Shown: piece after piece, positions 1 through 9,740 of the stretch
Numbering within the stretch: position 1 is the stretch's first letter
Layout of the letters: each line of letters starts with the position of its first letter
Assembly (NCBI RefSeq): GCF_904846155.1
Contig: NZ_CAJGZP010000001.1
Coordinates: 1,798,001-1,862,000, forward strand
Source of the DNA: Psychrobacter fulvigenes
GTDB taxonomy: Bacteria; Pseudomonadota; Gammaproteobacteria; Pseudomonadales; Moraxellaceae
Direction of reading: 5' to 3'
DNA length: 64,000 nucleotides
The notes under the pieces: generated by a model
Database searches by the model: none
Told to the model about the DNA's origin: nothing
The model's input: the letters and a program-made list of their open reading frames with translations, nothing else
Translations under genes and position numbers: made by a program

Positions 1-1024
1 TCACAGCTCACGTTAGTGCCTTCTTTATTGATACAAAGCTTCCTGCCATTCTGTAGATTACCTACCCAAGCTTTGCCGTCTGTAAAGACAAATGAGGCTG
101 CTCCATTATAGTTATCTTCAGCTTGTACACCACTGTTTTCAAAGCGGAAGGGAACAACCAACTCACCGCCTAAATTAACAAATCCCCACTTACTATCAAC
201 ACGTACCCCAGCCATACCTTCAGAGAATGGCCGTACCTCATCGAATGAATAAGTAATCATGGTCACATTATTTTCATCAACAAAACCCCAACGTCCATCT
301 TGCTGATGCGGTTGTAGAGTTGTAAATAGCGCAGGTCTGGCCGGTATCATGGACTCATTGTTTGGAGCTTGTAAGATGCCATCGTGGTCGTTTTTGCTAT
401 TTGGATCAGTGGTCGGATTGCCACTTTTGTCCAGCCAGCTGACTGCTTTGTTTTTACGTACCCGCGCATACCGCCTTTATAGTCGTCAATGCCACTGATC
501 GTCGAGGAGAATGAGACGATGGTTTGATTGCCTGTGTTGATAACCCCATAATTACCATTTCTTTTGACCACGATGCGCCCCTCGGATACTGGACGCGCCC
601 AGCTCTGCCCTTCTTTGATCATATCGTACATTGTCGGCACGACTTCACGGCCTTGCATATTTAGGTAACCCACGCGCCCATTACGCAGTACAGGTAGCAA
701 ACCCTCTGAGATTTTATTGGGATCCACTTGCTGGTAGCGTGATAAATCCACCACTCTTTTGCCTTTACTATCAATAATAGCGACAGGCGCACCAAAGTCT
801 TTGATGGCCAAAAAGTGACCACGACTGGAGGTACAAGAGACGTTTTTATAATAGCTCTTTGGTATCTTACAACTGGCTGCCTGAGCGCTAGGCACTAAAA
901 ACATCGTGCTTAATAAGACACCAACGGCGAGGTATAAGCGTTGATTGGTCAGTCGCTGTGGCTTTATGAGCTGCGACGTTGATAATTGCGACGTTGATAG
1001 TTGCGGCATAGATCGTTGAGACAT
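1..1024 (-). pseudogene. WG-repeat (KWG) secreted protein, frameshifted, 3' end beyond window
   Basis: A leftward gene starts at 1024 with a run of short STSQL-type repeats, then a signal peptide (hydrophobic LAVGVLLSTMFLVPSAQA, cleavage after AQA at about residue 49). The mature part holds WG-type beta repeats such as NGRVGYLNMQGREVVP and NGNYGVINTGNQTIV. The first frame stops at 347, but the same repeat pattern continues in another frame: YARVRKNKAVSWLDKSGN, then DGRWGFVDENN and SKWGFVNLGGELVVP, to the window edge. The switch falls at about 470-476 in a GGCGG stretch and fits loss of one base. WG-repeat proteins are usually periplasmic or surface binding proteins of unknown ligand. It may be a true pseudogene or a sequencing error. 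Confidence 0.75.
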
Positions 1025-1091
1025 AATCAGACCTGAATTATGGATATGAGTGTGATACTAAGGCGTGTTATTAGCATACTGCTTTTATTTT

Positions 1092-1142
1092 GAGCTGGCT
1101 ATAACATTTAGCTTTCTAATAGCTAAATGTTATAGCCAGCTC
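1092..1142. repeat. Perfect 22-bp inverted repeat with 7-nt loop
   Basis: Arms 1092-1113 and 1121-1142 are exact reverse complements around the loop TTCTAAT. The element lies between two divergent genes, so it is not needed as a terminator for either. No T-run follows. It may be a repetitive extragenic palindrome or a small non-autonomous element. Confidence 0.7.
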
Positions 1143-1284
1143 CTAACGTTTACAATTGTACCTTTTTATTATTTGCTGAGCTTCAATGGCTAGTGATAGC
1201 ATACTCCATAGACTATTGGCAGTCTTCTAGCAACTACTTTCCCTTTCTCTGTCATTGTACGTTTTATCGCGGTAAGGACATCTT

Positions 1285-2217
1285 ATGGCTATCGCATCTT
1301 CCCGTTCTGCTTTGATCGGTTTGATTATTGGTTGTATTATTTTTGGTTTGGGCAGTCTAATAGTGGCTCATGTCGATATTGGCGGTTGGGCGATGTCTTT
1401 TTGGCGACTGGCGATCTCAGGGGTAATATTTACCTTTCTGGCCAAGATGACAGGACAACGGATGCCGCGTGCTCGTCGCGCTATTGTCTACGGATTGCTA
1501 TCAGGTGTGTTTTTAGGTTTGGATCTGGCATTATGGCATGAGAGTATTTATGCTGTTGGCCCTGGCATTTCCACCTTACTAAACAGCTTGCAGATCTTCT
1601 TTTTAGCGGCGATTGGCTTTTTGATCTTTAATGAACGCCAGTCAATCCTGCAACTGATTAGCTTGTTTTTAGCGATGTTTGGCGTGGCAATGATTGGTAG
1701 TCCTGAGTTTGCGCATAACTCGGACGCCACTTGGGGTTTTATCGCTGGTATTGTCTCTGGGGGTATGCTGGCGGCTTCTATGACTTTTATCCGCAAAACT
1801 CATGATACTGAGCCAACGCCTATATTTGTATTGATGCAGCTGGTCAGTATCGGCGGTGGGCTTGCTATGGTAGTGCCAATGTTTATTTTTGACATGGGTA
1901 ATATACTGCCAAATACTTGGTCCGAGCTTGGTTGGGTGCTGGTATATGGGGCAGTGATGCAATGTCTGGCGTGGGGGTTAATCGCCTACTCTATTCCAAA
2001 GTTGTCACTGGCGTTGTCAGGCTTATTGCTCTTGACTGAGCCGATTGCTGCTTTGATTATTGATTATAGCTGGCTAGATAAGCCCATTAACTCACTTCAA
2101 TGGGCAGGCGCGCTGCTGACTATGTTTGCCATTTATTTAGGCTCGCTAAAGCCAAAGCCGCGTGCGCTGCGTCGCTATCGGTTCTTTGCCCGCTTTTATC
2201 GACGTAAATACAAGTAA
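1285..2217 (+). CDS. DMT-superfamily EamA-type inner-membrane transporter
   Basis: The 310-residue protein is almost entirely hydrophobic, with about ten predicted membrane helices in two tandem EamA halves (roughly residues 8-140 and 150-290) and a basic C-terminal tail rich in Arg and Lys. This is the standard length and layout of the drug/metabolite transporter family (RhaT/YdcZ-like exporters of amino acids or metabolites). The start is supported by a TAAGGA ribosome site about 8 bases before the ATG. It is monocistronic and followed by a terminator. The substrate cannot be told from sequence. Confidence 0.85.
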   Translation: MAIASSRSALIGLIIGCIIFGLGSLIVAHVDIGGWAMSFWRLAISGVIFTFLAKMTGQRMPRARRAIVYGLLSGVFLGLDLALWHESIYAVGPGISTLLNSLQIFFLAAIGFLIFNERQSILQLISLFLAMFGVAMIGSPEFAHNSDATWGFIAGIVSGGMLAASMTFIRKTHDTEPTPIFVLMQLVSIGGGLAMVVPMFIFDMGNILPNTWSELGWVLVYGAVMQCLAWGLIAYSIPKLSLALSGLLLLTEPIAALIIDYSWLDKPINSLQWAGALLTMFAIYLGSLKPKPRALRRYRFFARFYRRKYK

Positions 2218-2230
2218 TACCCCTTTAATA

Positions 2231-2263
2231 AAAAAGCAGTTAGTCTACAACCAACTGCTTTAA
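2231..2263. terminator. Rho-independent terminator between convergent eamA-type gene and uraA
   Basis: The stem AAAGCAGTT / AACTGCTTT (2233-2241 with 2253-2261) is flanked by A-run and T-run, so it can act in both directions for the converging genes. Confidence 0.75.
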
Positions 2264-2298
2264 AAGAGACTGCTTTTATTTAGTCAAAAGCAAATAGC

Positions 2299-3714
2299 TC
2301 AGTCCTTTTGACGGTTAAACAGAGCATTCAGTACAATAGCCGTCAAAGTTGCCGTACCGATACCGCCCAAATCAAAACCGCCTAAATGCAAGCTGAAGTT
2401 GCCCGTACCCATGATAACAGTGACTGCAGCAATGATTAGATTGCTGTTTTTACTAAAATCAATGTGGTTGTCTATCCAGATTTTTGCACCAGCAATGGCA
2501 ATCAAACCAAAGACTACGATAGAAGCACCGCCCAATAATGCTGCTGGAATGGTTTGGATAATGGCGCCAAACTTTGGTGACAAACCAAGCAAGATAGCAA
2601 CCAGCCCTGCCACCACAAAAATAGTAGTGCTATAAACCTTGGTCACTGCCATGACGCCGATATTTTCGGCATAAGTGGTCACACCCGTCCCCCCAAAACC
2701 TGCTGAAAACGTCGTCGCCACACCATCAGCAAAGAACGCCCGTCCCATATAAGGGGTAACACGTGCTTTGGTCATTCCTTCTACCGCTTTAAAATGCCCG
2801 AGGTTTTCGGCAACGAGAATAAAGGCCACAGGTGCAATCAAGATAATCGCACTCATCTCAAAACGCGGCGAGTGAATACTTGGCAGGCCAAACCATGAGG
2901 CAGCAGCCACGCTACTAAAGTCGATGGCTGTCCCAAACCCTAATACATTGGTCATGACAAAATAGGCTATATAGGATAGTACCAAACCAACTAGGAGTAA
3001 CAAACGTCTGAGCATACCACGGGTAAATACCGCCACACCACTGATTAACAGTACAGTCAAGGCTGCCATCCATGCATCAAACTGATTGGCTGATACCCCT
3101 TGAATGGTAACAGGTGCCAAGTTCAGACCGATAATCATCACAATAGCGCCAGTCACAATCGGGGGCATCAGGCGCTCTATCCAACCTGTGCCTGTCTTCA
3201 TGACCAGCAGCCCTATCAGCGCATAGATGATGCCGCAGGCCATGATGCCGCCTAGCGCAACATCTAGATTACTATTAAAGCCTACCCCAGCATAAGCAGT
3301 CACGGCAATCACGGGACCAATAAACGCAAAGCTTGAGCCCAAATAGCTAGGCATGCGGCCACCTGTTATCAAAAAGAACATCAGCGTACAGATGCCAGAC
3401 ATCAAAATAGCCAAATTGGGGTCAAAACCCATCAATAAGGGTGCCAGTACTGTCGCACCAAACATCGCAAAGGTATGCTGAATACCAAGTAAGATACTTT
3501 TAGATGGCGGTAGATACTCATTAATACCGACTGGATTGTGATCAAGATCTCCTTGATACGGTCGCCAAGTTGGGAACCAACGTCCATTCTCAAAATCTGG
3601 GTTGTCTATGAGCTGCATCGAGGCTGGATCTATAGCAGCTGTTTGCGCAGTTGAAGAAAGTGGCTCTTTAGAGTTGTTTTCTGATTGAGAGGAGTGCTCT
3701 GAGGGAGATACCAT
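2299..3714 (-). CDS. uraA: Uracil/xanthine permease (NCS2 family, UraA-like)
   Basis: The protein is a nucleobase:proton symporter of the NCS2 family. About 14 membrane helices follow a hydrophilic N-terminal tail. Family features visible are LLGIQHTFAMFGATVLAPLL near the first helix, the GGTGVTTYAENIGVMAVTKVYS segment containing the substrate-binding Glu, and the AENLGH motif. The frame is open further upstream to a TTG at 3834, but that stretch is not protein-like. The ATG at 3714 (MVSPSEHSS) has a GGAAA site 8 bases before it, giving 471 residues. Uracil rather than xanthine as substrate is inferred from the overall UraA-like motifs. Confidence 0.88.
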   Translation of the reverse strand: MVSPSEHSSQSENNSKEPLSSTAQTAAIDPASMQLIDNPDFENGRWFPTWRPYQGDLDHNPVGINEYLPPSKSILLGIQHTFAMFGATVLAPLLMGFDPNLAILMSGICTLMFFLITGGRMPSYLGSSFAFIGPVIAVTAYAGVGFNSNLDVALGGIMACGIIYALIGLLVMKTGTGWIERLMPPIVTGAIVMIIGLNLAPVTIQGVSANQFDAWMAALTVLLISGVAVFTRGMLRRLLLLVGLVLSYIAYFVMTNVLGFGTAIDFSSVAAASWFGLPSIHSPRFEMSAIILIAPVAFILVAENLGHFKAVEGMTKARVTPYMGRAFFADGVATTFSAGFGGTGVTTYAENIGVMAVTKVYSTTIFVVAGLVAILLGLSPKFGAIIQTIPAALLGGASIVVFGLIAIAGAKIWIDNHIDFSKNSNLIIAAVTVIMGTGNFSLHLGGFDLGGIGTATLTAIVLNALFNRQKD

Positions 3715-4273
3715 GCGCGCGTTTCCTATGTGACTGTTTGTAACTGAGACTTTGAATTGAAGCTTAAATATAGAGTTTTTATCAACGATGGCAAACATTG
3801 TTTTATGCAGTCTGTCATCTATTAGGTCTAGCAAGTATCAGGCATAAAGAGTTTTAGTTGTACTAGAACATACTTATTTTTATGAATGCGCTAGATTCTA
3901 CTAGATGTCTTAGCCCAGATATGTTCTACTAAACTCAGCGCTTAGGTTGATTACGTCATGATATATTCTATAGTGACAAACAGCTTACAGGATGTTACAT
4001 AAGCGTCGATGCTGAGCATCATAACGGAATTCAATAATAAACAAAAGATATTATTCTCCCATCATCCTTACTACTACGTTTACATACTTTCATAGACAAC
4101 TCGCCGAATCCATCTTTGATGATGATATTGATTATTGATATAAGCCATATCTGTGATGCTTGTATCAGAGGTCAGTATCTGGGTGTTATGGTAGCCGCGA
4201 AACGCTCAAAGTTGTAAAGCTATTTAGGATGAAAAACCATGCTCATTCCATTTCACTTTTTTGGTAACTTATT
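3715..4273. other. Divergent intergenic region uraA/sdaA
   Basis: 559 bases without a convincing gene. It must carry the promoters of the two divergent genes. A short inverted repeat GATGCT...AGCATC sits near 4008-4022. No riboswitch or terminator was recognised. Confidence 0.6.
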
Positions 4274-5707
4274 ATGATCAGTGTATTTGATTTATTCAAA
4301 ATCGGGATTGGCCCTTCAAGCTCACATACCGTAGGCCCTATGGTGGCGGCCAACTTATTTTTGGCTTCATTAGCAAAGCAAACAGAGCTGACAGATGTTA
4401 AAGCCATAGAAATCGAGCTGTATGGTTCTCTCGCTGCGACAGGTAAAGGGCATGCGACCGATACAGCCGTGTTGTTAGGACTGTTGGGTCATACTCCCAG
4501 TACCATAGACACCCGCTTAACCAGTGAGTATCTAACCCCTATATTTTCTGCTAAACAACTCAATCTTGCTGGCAAGCATACTATTGCCTTCAATAGCGAA
4601 CGCGATATCCACTGGTACGGCGACACTGTCCTCTCCTATCATCCGAATGCCTTAACCATTCGGGCAGTATTGGCAGATGATACCAGCTATCAGCAAACCT
4701 ATTATTCCATCGGTGGTGGGTTTGTTATCAATGAAGAAGATGCCAATAACCCAGACGAAGATCAAGCCAGACCCAATATTGACATCGCCCCCTACCCGTT
4801 TAGTACGGGTGCAGAGCTTCTCGAGCAGTGCCGCAAACATCAGTTGAGTATCAGCGAGATAGTGCTTGCCAACGAATGTCATTATCGCGACCAAGAAGAA
4901 GTCTTTGCCTATTTAGATACCATCTGGGATGTGATGCAAGATTGTGTCAAACAGGGCTGCGAAAATTCTGGTATCTTGCCTGGCGGGCTTGATGTCAAAC
5001 GCCGTGCCCAAGATCTGCATCTACAACTGATCGCTGAGAAGGATCAACCTATCTCAAAGACCGATAAGTTGGCGGCGATGGATTGGGTAGATCTCTATGC
5101 ACTGGCCGTCAATGAAGAAAACGCCAATGGCGGCAAAGTAGTCACCGCACCGACCAATGGTGCGGCTGGCATCATTCCAGCAGTGCTGCATTATTATCGT
5201 GACTTTCTACCAAGCTATAACCAACAGGGTGTCCGCAACTTTTTATTAAATGCGACTGCTATTGGCGGCTTAATCAAGCAAAACGCTTCTATCTCTGGGG
5301 CTGAAGTAGGCTGTCAAGGTGAAGTGGGCTCAGCCTGCTCAATGGCAGCCTCTGGACTAGCAGAGCTGATGGGCGGTGATCCTGCCAAGTGTCTTAACGC
5401 TGCCGAAATCGGTATTGAACATAACTTAGGTCTCACTTGCGACCCTATTGGCGGTCTCGTACAAGTGCCTTGTATCGAACGCAACGCTATGGGCGCGGTA
5501 AAAGCAGTCAATGCGGCGCGCCTTGCCTGCCGCGGTAATGGACAGCACTTCGTCTCTTTTGACAAGGCCATCCAAACGATGAAACAAACCGGTGCTGACA
5601 TGTCAGATAAGTATAAAGAGACTGCACGTGGTGGCCTAGCGGTTTATGCTGATAACCGAATTCCTACCGCGACCCATGGTGTCAGTGTCAACTACAGCCA
5701 ATGTTAA
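4274..5707 (+). CDS. sdaA: L-serine ammonia-lyase (iron-sulfur dependent, single chain)
   Basis: The enzyme deaminates L-serine to pyruvate and ammonia in the cytoplasm using a 4Fe-4S cluster. The N-terminal beta domain starts with the hallmark [14 protein letters not shown] (residues 11-24). The alpha domain holds the cysteine segments [16 protein letters not shown] (about 346-361), GLTCDPIGG (about 388) and [11 protein letters not shown] (about 400), which supply cluster ligands. The length of 477 is close to E. coli SdaA/SdaB (about 455). It is monocistronic, with a weak ribosome site and a terminator behind it. Confidence 0.93.
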   Translation: MISVFDLFKIGIGPSSSHTVGPMVAANLFLASLAKQTELTDVKAIEIELYGSLAATGKGHATDTAVLLGLLGHTPSTIDTRLTSEYLTPIFSAKQLNLAGKHTIAFNSERDIHWYGDTVLSYHPNALTIRAVLADDTSYQQTYYSIGGGFVINEEDANNPDEDQARPNIDIAPYPFSTGAELLEQCRKHQLSISEIVLANECHYRDQEEVFAYLDTIWDVMQDCVKQGCENSGILPGGLDVKRRAQDLHLQLIAEKDQPISKTDKLAAMDWVDLYALAVNEENANGGKVVTAPTNGAAGIIPAVLHYYRDFLPSYNQQGVRNFLLNATAIGGLIKQNASISGAEVGCQGEVGSACSMAASGLAELMGGDPAKCLNAAEIGIEHNLGLTCDPIGGLVQVPCIERNAMGAVKAVNAARLACRGNGQHFVSFDKAIQTMKQTGADMSDKYKETARGGLAVYADNRIPTATHGVSVNYSQC

Positions 5708-5756
5708 TTGTTAGGGTCTATTCAAACCACCATAATCATTAAAAATAGCCATAAAA

Positions 5757-5783
5757 AAAGCCTCTAACGAATTAGAGGCTTTC
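5757..5783. terminator. Bidirectional rho-independent terminator
   Basis: The perfect 10-bp stem AAGCCTCTAA / TTAGAGGCTT with loop CGAA lies between converging sdaA and the lipoprotein gene. It has an A-run on one side and pyrimidine-rich sequence on the other. Confidence 0.85.
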
Positions 5784-5838
5784 CTTTAATCTAAGATATA
5801 GCTATAGATTAAACTATTAAGTTGCTCAATAAACCCTA

Positions 5839-6237
5839 TTACTCAGCGGTTTTTGAGATAACTTCATTCAAATACCATACTGGCTTCACAACGCCTGCAG
5901 CTTCGTCAGCCACTGCTTCTTGACGTACGTCTAGCACATAGCGATAACCTGGCTCATAAGTGAAGCCTTGGATATCACCATTAAATGTGGTGTAGTTTCT
6001 TTGGAAGGTTTGACGGAACTGCAAGCACTCAGCTTTAATCATCTCGCCAGTAGCAGTCTGTACATCACATACTGCTTTGTGCGGTGCAAGCTCTACTTTT
6101 AGACTTGGAATATTAACGACTTTAACATCCATCGCCTGACCTTCTACTACCATGGTGCGCTTATCATCTAAGTTCATAGTAGAACAACCCGCTAGGGCAA
6201 ATGTTGTCATCAATGCTGCGATTGCTAATTTTTTCAT
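5839..6237 (-). CDS. Small lipoprotein with DUF4377-like domain
   Basis: 132 residues. Residues 1-18 form a lipoprotein signal with lipobox LAGC, so Cys18 should be lipidated and the mature protein membrane-anchored in the envelope. The C-terminal part (FNGDIQGFTYEPGYRYVLDVRQE...WYLNEVIS) matches the pattern I know from DUF4377 proteins. Two cysteines in the mature part (VCDVQ and AECLQF) could form a disulfide. The start is supported by GAGGAAG upstream. Function is unknown. Confidence 0.8.
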   Translation of the reverse strand: MKKLAIAALMTTFALAGCSTMNLDDKRTMVVEGQAMDVKVVNIPSLKVELAPHKAVCDVQTATGEMIKAECLQFRQTFQRNYTTFNGDIQGFTYEPGYRYVLDVRQEAVADEAAGVVKPVWYLNEVISKTAE

Positions 6238-6660
6238 TATTCTTCCTCAGTTAATTATTTATGCTCATTAATTATGTTGGTTACTTCTGAAGTATTAATG
6301 CTTAAGTATTAATGTCTAATTTGGCTTATTTACTACTTTACAGTTAACGATCCGTAAAGCGTAATCTTTCAAAACCTATCTAAATATTAAGCATTAATAA
6401 TAGTGCTGTTAGCACTGCCCGAATTGATAGACAGCCATGTTTCAACAGCACCGTTTATTGTTGTACTTCACTAAGTATAGAGTGCCTAAGGCCTTATCCT
6501 CTATAACTACTTTGTAACATAACGTCAGTATTTGCAACCCATGTTAAACAAACGTATAAAATAATAGTTTAAAGGGTATCTGTAGCAGATTTACTTTTAT
6601 TATATAGAGGGTAATTCAAGCGAATCTATTATATAGCCAGTCCAATATGAAAAAGATACA
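6238..6660. other. Non-coding stretch between lipoprotein gene and argJ
   Basis: No gene is recognised. The sequence is AT-rich and contains the short repeated phrase AAGTATTAATG twice near 6280-6310 and a hairpin-like AGTGCTGTTAGCACT near 6402-6416. It leads into the dispersed repeat at 6661. Confidence 0.5.
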
Positions 6661-6736
6661 GCGGAACTGGGATAATTTTTTGCAGCCTCTGTCGGCGTAG
6701 GCACAGCAAGCTAGAAAAATTTATACCAGTTTCGCG
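6661..6736. repeat. Dispersed repeat family A, copy 1 (about 76 bp)
   Basis: The ends GCGGAACTGG and CCAGTTTCGC form a near-perfect 10-bp terminal inverted repeat. The core contains GCAGCCTCTG and AAAATTTATACCAGT, which recur in inverse orientation at 40886-40971. It may be a non-autonomous miniature element or a repetitive extragenic palindrome of this genus. Confidence 0.6.
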
Positions 6737-6810
6737 TTATTAAATAACGTATCCATTTTATTTAGTATCGACTATACATAGGCTAAGCGAAAGTCGTACC
6801 TACAAATTTT

Positions 6811-8034
6811 TTAGCTACGATAGTCAGCATTAATCTTGACATAATCATAAGACAGATCACAAGTGTATACGGTGTCAGTGGCATCACCGCGAGCAAGATC
6901 GATATGAATGGTAATCTCCGGACGACTCATAACCGTATTGCCCGCCTCTTCCGTGTAGTCAGGCGCCACACCGCCACCTTGCACGATCTTCACCTCATCG
7001 AGTGACACATCGACTTGCTCGGTATCAAGATCCTCAATACCTGCATAACCAACAGCCGCCAAGATACGTCCCCAATTAGCATCACTGGCAAAGAATGCTG
7101 TTTTTACCAGTGGCGAATGTGCAACGGCATAAGCGACATCACAGCACTCTTGACTGGTTTTGCCGCCCGTTACTTTGACGGCCATAAACTTAGTTGCGCC
7201 TTCCCCATCACGCACGATTAATTGTGCCAAACGTACAAACACGTCGGTCAAGGCTGCATATAGTGGCTGATAATGCGGATGCTCTGGACTATCAATCACA
7301 TCTGAGCTAGCAGCGCCCGTGGCTATCAATACACAGCAATCATTGGTTGAAGTATCACCATCGACAGTGATTCGGTTAAATGACTGCTCATTGATGGCAC
7401 TGAGCATCTCTTGTAAGACATCAGCGGCAATGTTGGCATCAGTCGTTACATAGCCGAGCATGGTCGCCATATTCGGGCGTATCATCCCAGAGCCTTTAGA
7501 GATACCTGTGACATGGTAGCTAGCACCAGCAACATCGACCTTTTGACTGGCAAGCTTAGGGATAGTGTCAGTGGTACGAATACCATTGGCGGCTGCCAGC
7601 CAGTTATCGGCAGCTAGGTTGGCTAGCGCCTTATCCAACCCCGCGATTACCGCTTCACTATTGAGCGGCTCACCAATGACACCAGTAGAGAATGGTAATA
7701 CGCTATTGGTATCGACGCCTGCTTTACTGGCTAATGCCGCACAAATATCCTCTGCACGGCGCATGCCGTCAGCACCCGTACCTGCGTTGGCATTACCCGT
7801 ATTGGTTACTAAATAGCGCGGGCTTGCTTTGGCGAAGTGCTCACGCAGTACACGGACAGGAGCGGCACAAAAGGTATTTTTAGTCGTGACAACCGCACTG
7901 GTCGCGGTCTCAGAAATCTCGATAATCACTAAATCGTCACGATCTTTGTAGCGCACCCCTGCGGCGGTAGCGCTTAGCTTGATACCATCAATGGCATAAA
8001 TAGTCTCAGGTATTGCAACATTTCCGACAGCCAT
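6811..8034 (-). CDS. argJ: Bifunctional ornithine acetyltransferase / N-acetylglutamate synthase
   Basis: ArgJ transfers acetyl from N-acetylornithine to glutamate in the cyclic arginine pathway and can also acetylate glutamate with acetyl-CoA. The 407-residue precursor carries the self-cleavage motif KGSGMIRPNMATMLGY (about residues 178-195), where cleavage before the Thr of ATML makes the alpha and beta chains and exposes the nucleophile. TVDGDTSTNDC and FFASDANWGRILAAVGY are further family blocks. AAGGA precedes the start. It lies 43 bases downstream of the exonuclease gene on the same strand, possibly co-transcribed. Confidence 0.95.
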   Translation of the reverse strand: MAVGNVAIPETIYAIDGIKLSATAAGVRYKDRDDLVIIEISETATSAVVTTKNTFCAAPVRVLREHFAKASPRYLVTNTGNANAGTGADGMRRAEDICAALASKAGVDTNSVLPFSTGVIGEPLNSEAVIAGLDKALANLAADNWLAAANGIRTTDTIPKLASQKVDVAGASYHVTGISKGSGMIRPNMATMLGYVTTDANIAADVLQEMLSAINEQSFNRITVDGDTSTNDCCVLIATGAASSDVIDSPEHPHYQPLYAALTDVFVRLAQLIVRDGEGATKFMAVKVTGGKTSQECCDVAYAVAHSPLVKTAFFASDANWGRILAAVGYAGIEDLDTEQVDVSLDEVKIVQGGGVAPDYTEEAGNTVMSRPEITIHIDLARGDATDTVYTCDLSYDYVKINADYRS

Positions 8035-8077
8035 AGCTCAATCCTTATTTATTGATATTTATCATGGTTTATTTAGA

Positions 8078-8902
8078 TTAGGGTTTACTAAAATCAAACG
8101 ACGACCAAATCGGCGCATGGTCAGAAGGTTTTTCCATTCCGCGCAGCTCATAACTGATACCAGCGTCTACCGAGTGCGCCTGAAGATCTGCTGTGCATAA
8201 AATATGATCGATGCGTAACCCACGCTTTGGATCATCATTGAAGCCGCGACTGCGATAGTCAAACCAGCTATACAGCTCTGTGCTATCTGGATAATGCAGG
8301 CGATAGGTATCAAAAAGCTCACGTGACATCAGTGTCTCATACCAGTCACGCTCCTCTGGCAAAAACGAGGTTTTACCCGTTCTAAGCCAGCGCTTAGCAT
8401 TGGCCTCACCAATACCAACATCGATATCTTCTGGTGCAATATTCATATCACCCATGATGATAAGCGAGCGACCTTCCGCCTTTAGAGTGTCAATATAAGC
8501 GGTTAAATCCGCATAATAGGCACGTTTCATAGGAAATTTGGTCGGATGGTCTTGACTCTCACCTTGCGGAAAATAACCATTAAGCACATCAATCTCGCGA
8601 CCTTGTAGCAGATAACGTGCATGGATGAAACGCTTTTGCGCTTCCTCATCTTCCCCAGGAAAGCCTTTTTGGACAAAAATAGGGGCAACCTTTGATAACA
8701 GTGCTACCCCATAGTGTGCCTTTTGCCCGAAGTATTCAACATGATAGCCAAGACCTTCTACATTTTTGAGAGGGAATTGCTCGTCATGTACTTTGGTTTC
8801 TTGCAGACCCATTACATCGGGATCAATCACTTCTCGTATTGCTTCGAGCTGATGTTGACGGGCGCGGATACCATTGATATTAAAACAAACAAAACGAGTC
8901 AT
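8078..8902 (-). CDS. xthA: Exodeoxyribonuclease III (AP endonuclease)
   Basis: The 274-residue protein belongs to the ExoIII branch of the endonuclease/exonuclease/phosphatase fold, which cuts DNA at abasic sites and degrades 3' ends. Motifs visible are FNINGIRAR at residues 7-15, [11 protein letters not shown] (metal-binding Glu near 35), [13 protein letters not shown] (near 150), and the C-terminal LRIDHILCT and SDHAPIW with catalytic Asp and His. GGATAAGG precedes the ATG. The gene symbol rests on family match only; Psychrobacter may have a second xth paralogue. Confidence 0.93.
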   Translation of the reverse strand: MTRFVCFNINGIRARQHQLEAIREVIDPDVMGLQETKVHDEQFPLKNVEGLGYHVEYFGQKAHYGVALLSKVAPIFVQKGFPGEDEEAQKRFIHARYLLQGREIDVLNGYFPQGESQDHPTKFPMKRAYYADLTAYIDTLKAEGRSLIIMGDMNIAPEDIDVGIGEANAKRWLRTGKTSFLPEERDWYETLMSRELFDTYRLHYPDSTELYSWFDYRSRGFNDDPKRGLRIDHILCTADLQAHSVDAGISYELRGMEKPSDHAPIWSSFDFSKP

Positions 8903-9152
8903 GCCTTATCCTATATTAATTTATTCAAATTTGATTATTTTTGGGCGTCACTATGATAACAGACCTCAGCCAACCTAGCTGTTGCGTGTCCTCAAATCTT
9001 AAGCTACAGTAGAAAAAATTGATACATTAAGATCCTGTGTTAATAATCCTATAAAGTACTGTGCTAATAAACGCTGTATTTTGATTCACTCTTACATGGC
9101 ATTTTTCAATAATCTCTCAAGAAAACGATGAAATCCCTATCAACAAAACTAC

Positions 9153-9731
9153 ATGAGCCAAACTATGACGACAACCGCTACATACCACACAGCCACACCG
9201 CTGTTTTCTACTGACTATCATATCTACATTAATCATACCGATGCAGGTGGCATAGTCTACCACGCTAATCACTTAGTGTTTTTTGAAAACTGTCGCCGTG
9301 ACTGGTTTACCAAGCTTAACTTAAACGGTTATTTTATGCATTCTGATGAGGGTCAAGTTCAGCATTTTGTCGTCAGTCAGGCACAGCTACAGTACAAAAA
9401 AGCCATCCTGTTAGATGAGGTCATTAATGTGCGTATCGATCGTGTTGAGCTAAAACCTGCCAGCATCGTATTTTATCAGAGCATTCATCGCCGTCTGCCA
9501 GCAGATGCGGACGAAAAACAGCGCTCATCTACAAATACCTTGTTGAGCAGTAGCAAAATCGTCATCGCCTGTGTACAAAACCAAATCAAGCCTGAGCCAC
9601 CACAGTCAACCAATGCATCAAGCACCACGACTGCAGTAGATAATGCCACGCCTATGCGGCCCATACGCGTGCCAGAAAAGCTCTATAATACCATCCAGCA
9701 AGCTATTGCGCACCATGCCGATGAGCAGTGA
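9153..9731 (+). CDS. YbgC/4-hydroxybenzoyl-CoA thioesterase-like acyl-CoA thioesterase
   Basis: The hotdog-fold block HIYINHTDAGGIVYHANHLVFFENCRRDWF (about residues 24-53) contains the catalytic Asp of the DxGGxVYHxN signature of 4HBT/YbgC thioesterases. The protein (192 residues) is longer than typical YbgC (about 135), with an insertion rich in Ser, Thr and Pro (about 130-170). It is followed after 9 bases by the ABC ATPase gene, so the three genes to 11531 may form one transcription unit. The physiological acyl-CoA substrate is unknown. Confidence 0.8.
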   Translation: MSQTMTTTATYHTATPLFSTDYHIYINHTDAGGIVYHANHLVFFENCRRDWFTKLNLNGYFMHSDEGQVQHFVVSQAQLQYKKAILLDEVINVRIDRVELKPASIVFYQSIHRRLPADADEKQRSSTNTLLSSSKIVIACVQNQIKPEPPQSTNASSTTTAVDNATPMRPIRVPEKLYNTIQQAIAHHADEQ

Positions 9732-9740
9732 TATCAATCG

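Noticed and set aside
3715..3834. N-terminal extension of UraA to a TTG
   Set aside because: The stretch is not protein-like, while an ATG at 3714 has a good ribosome site.
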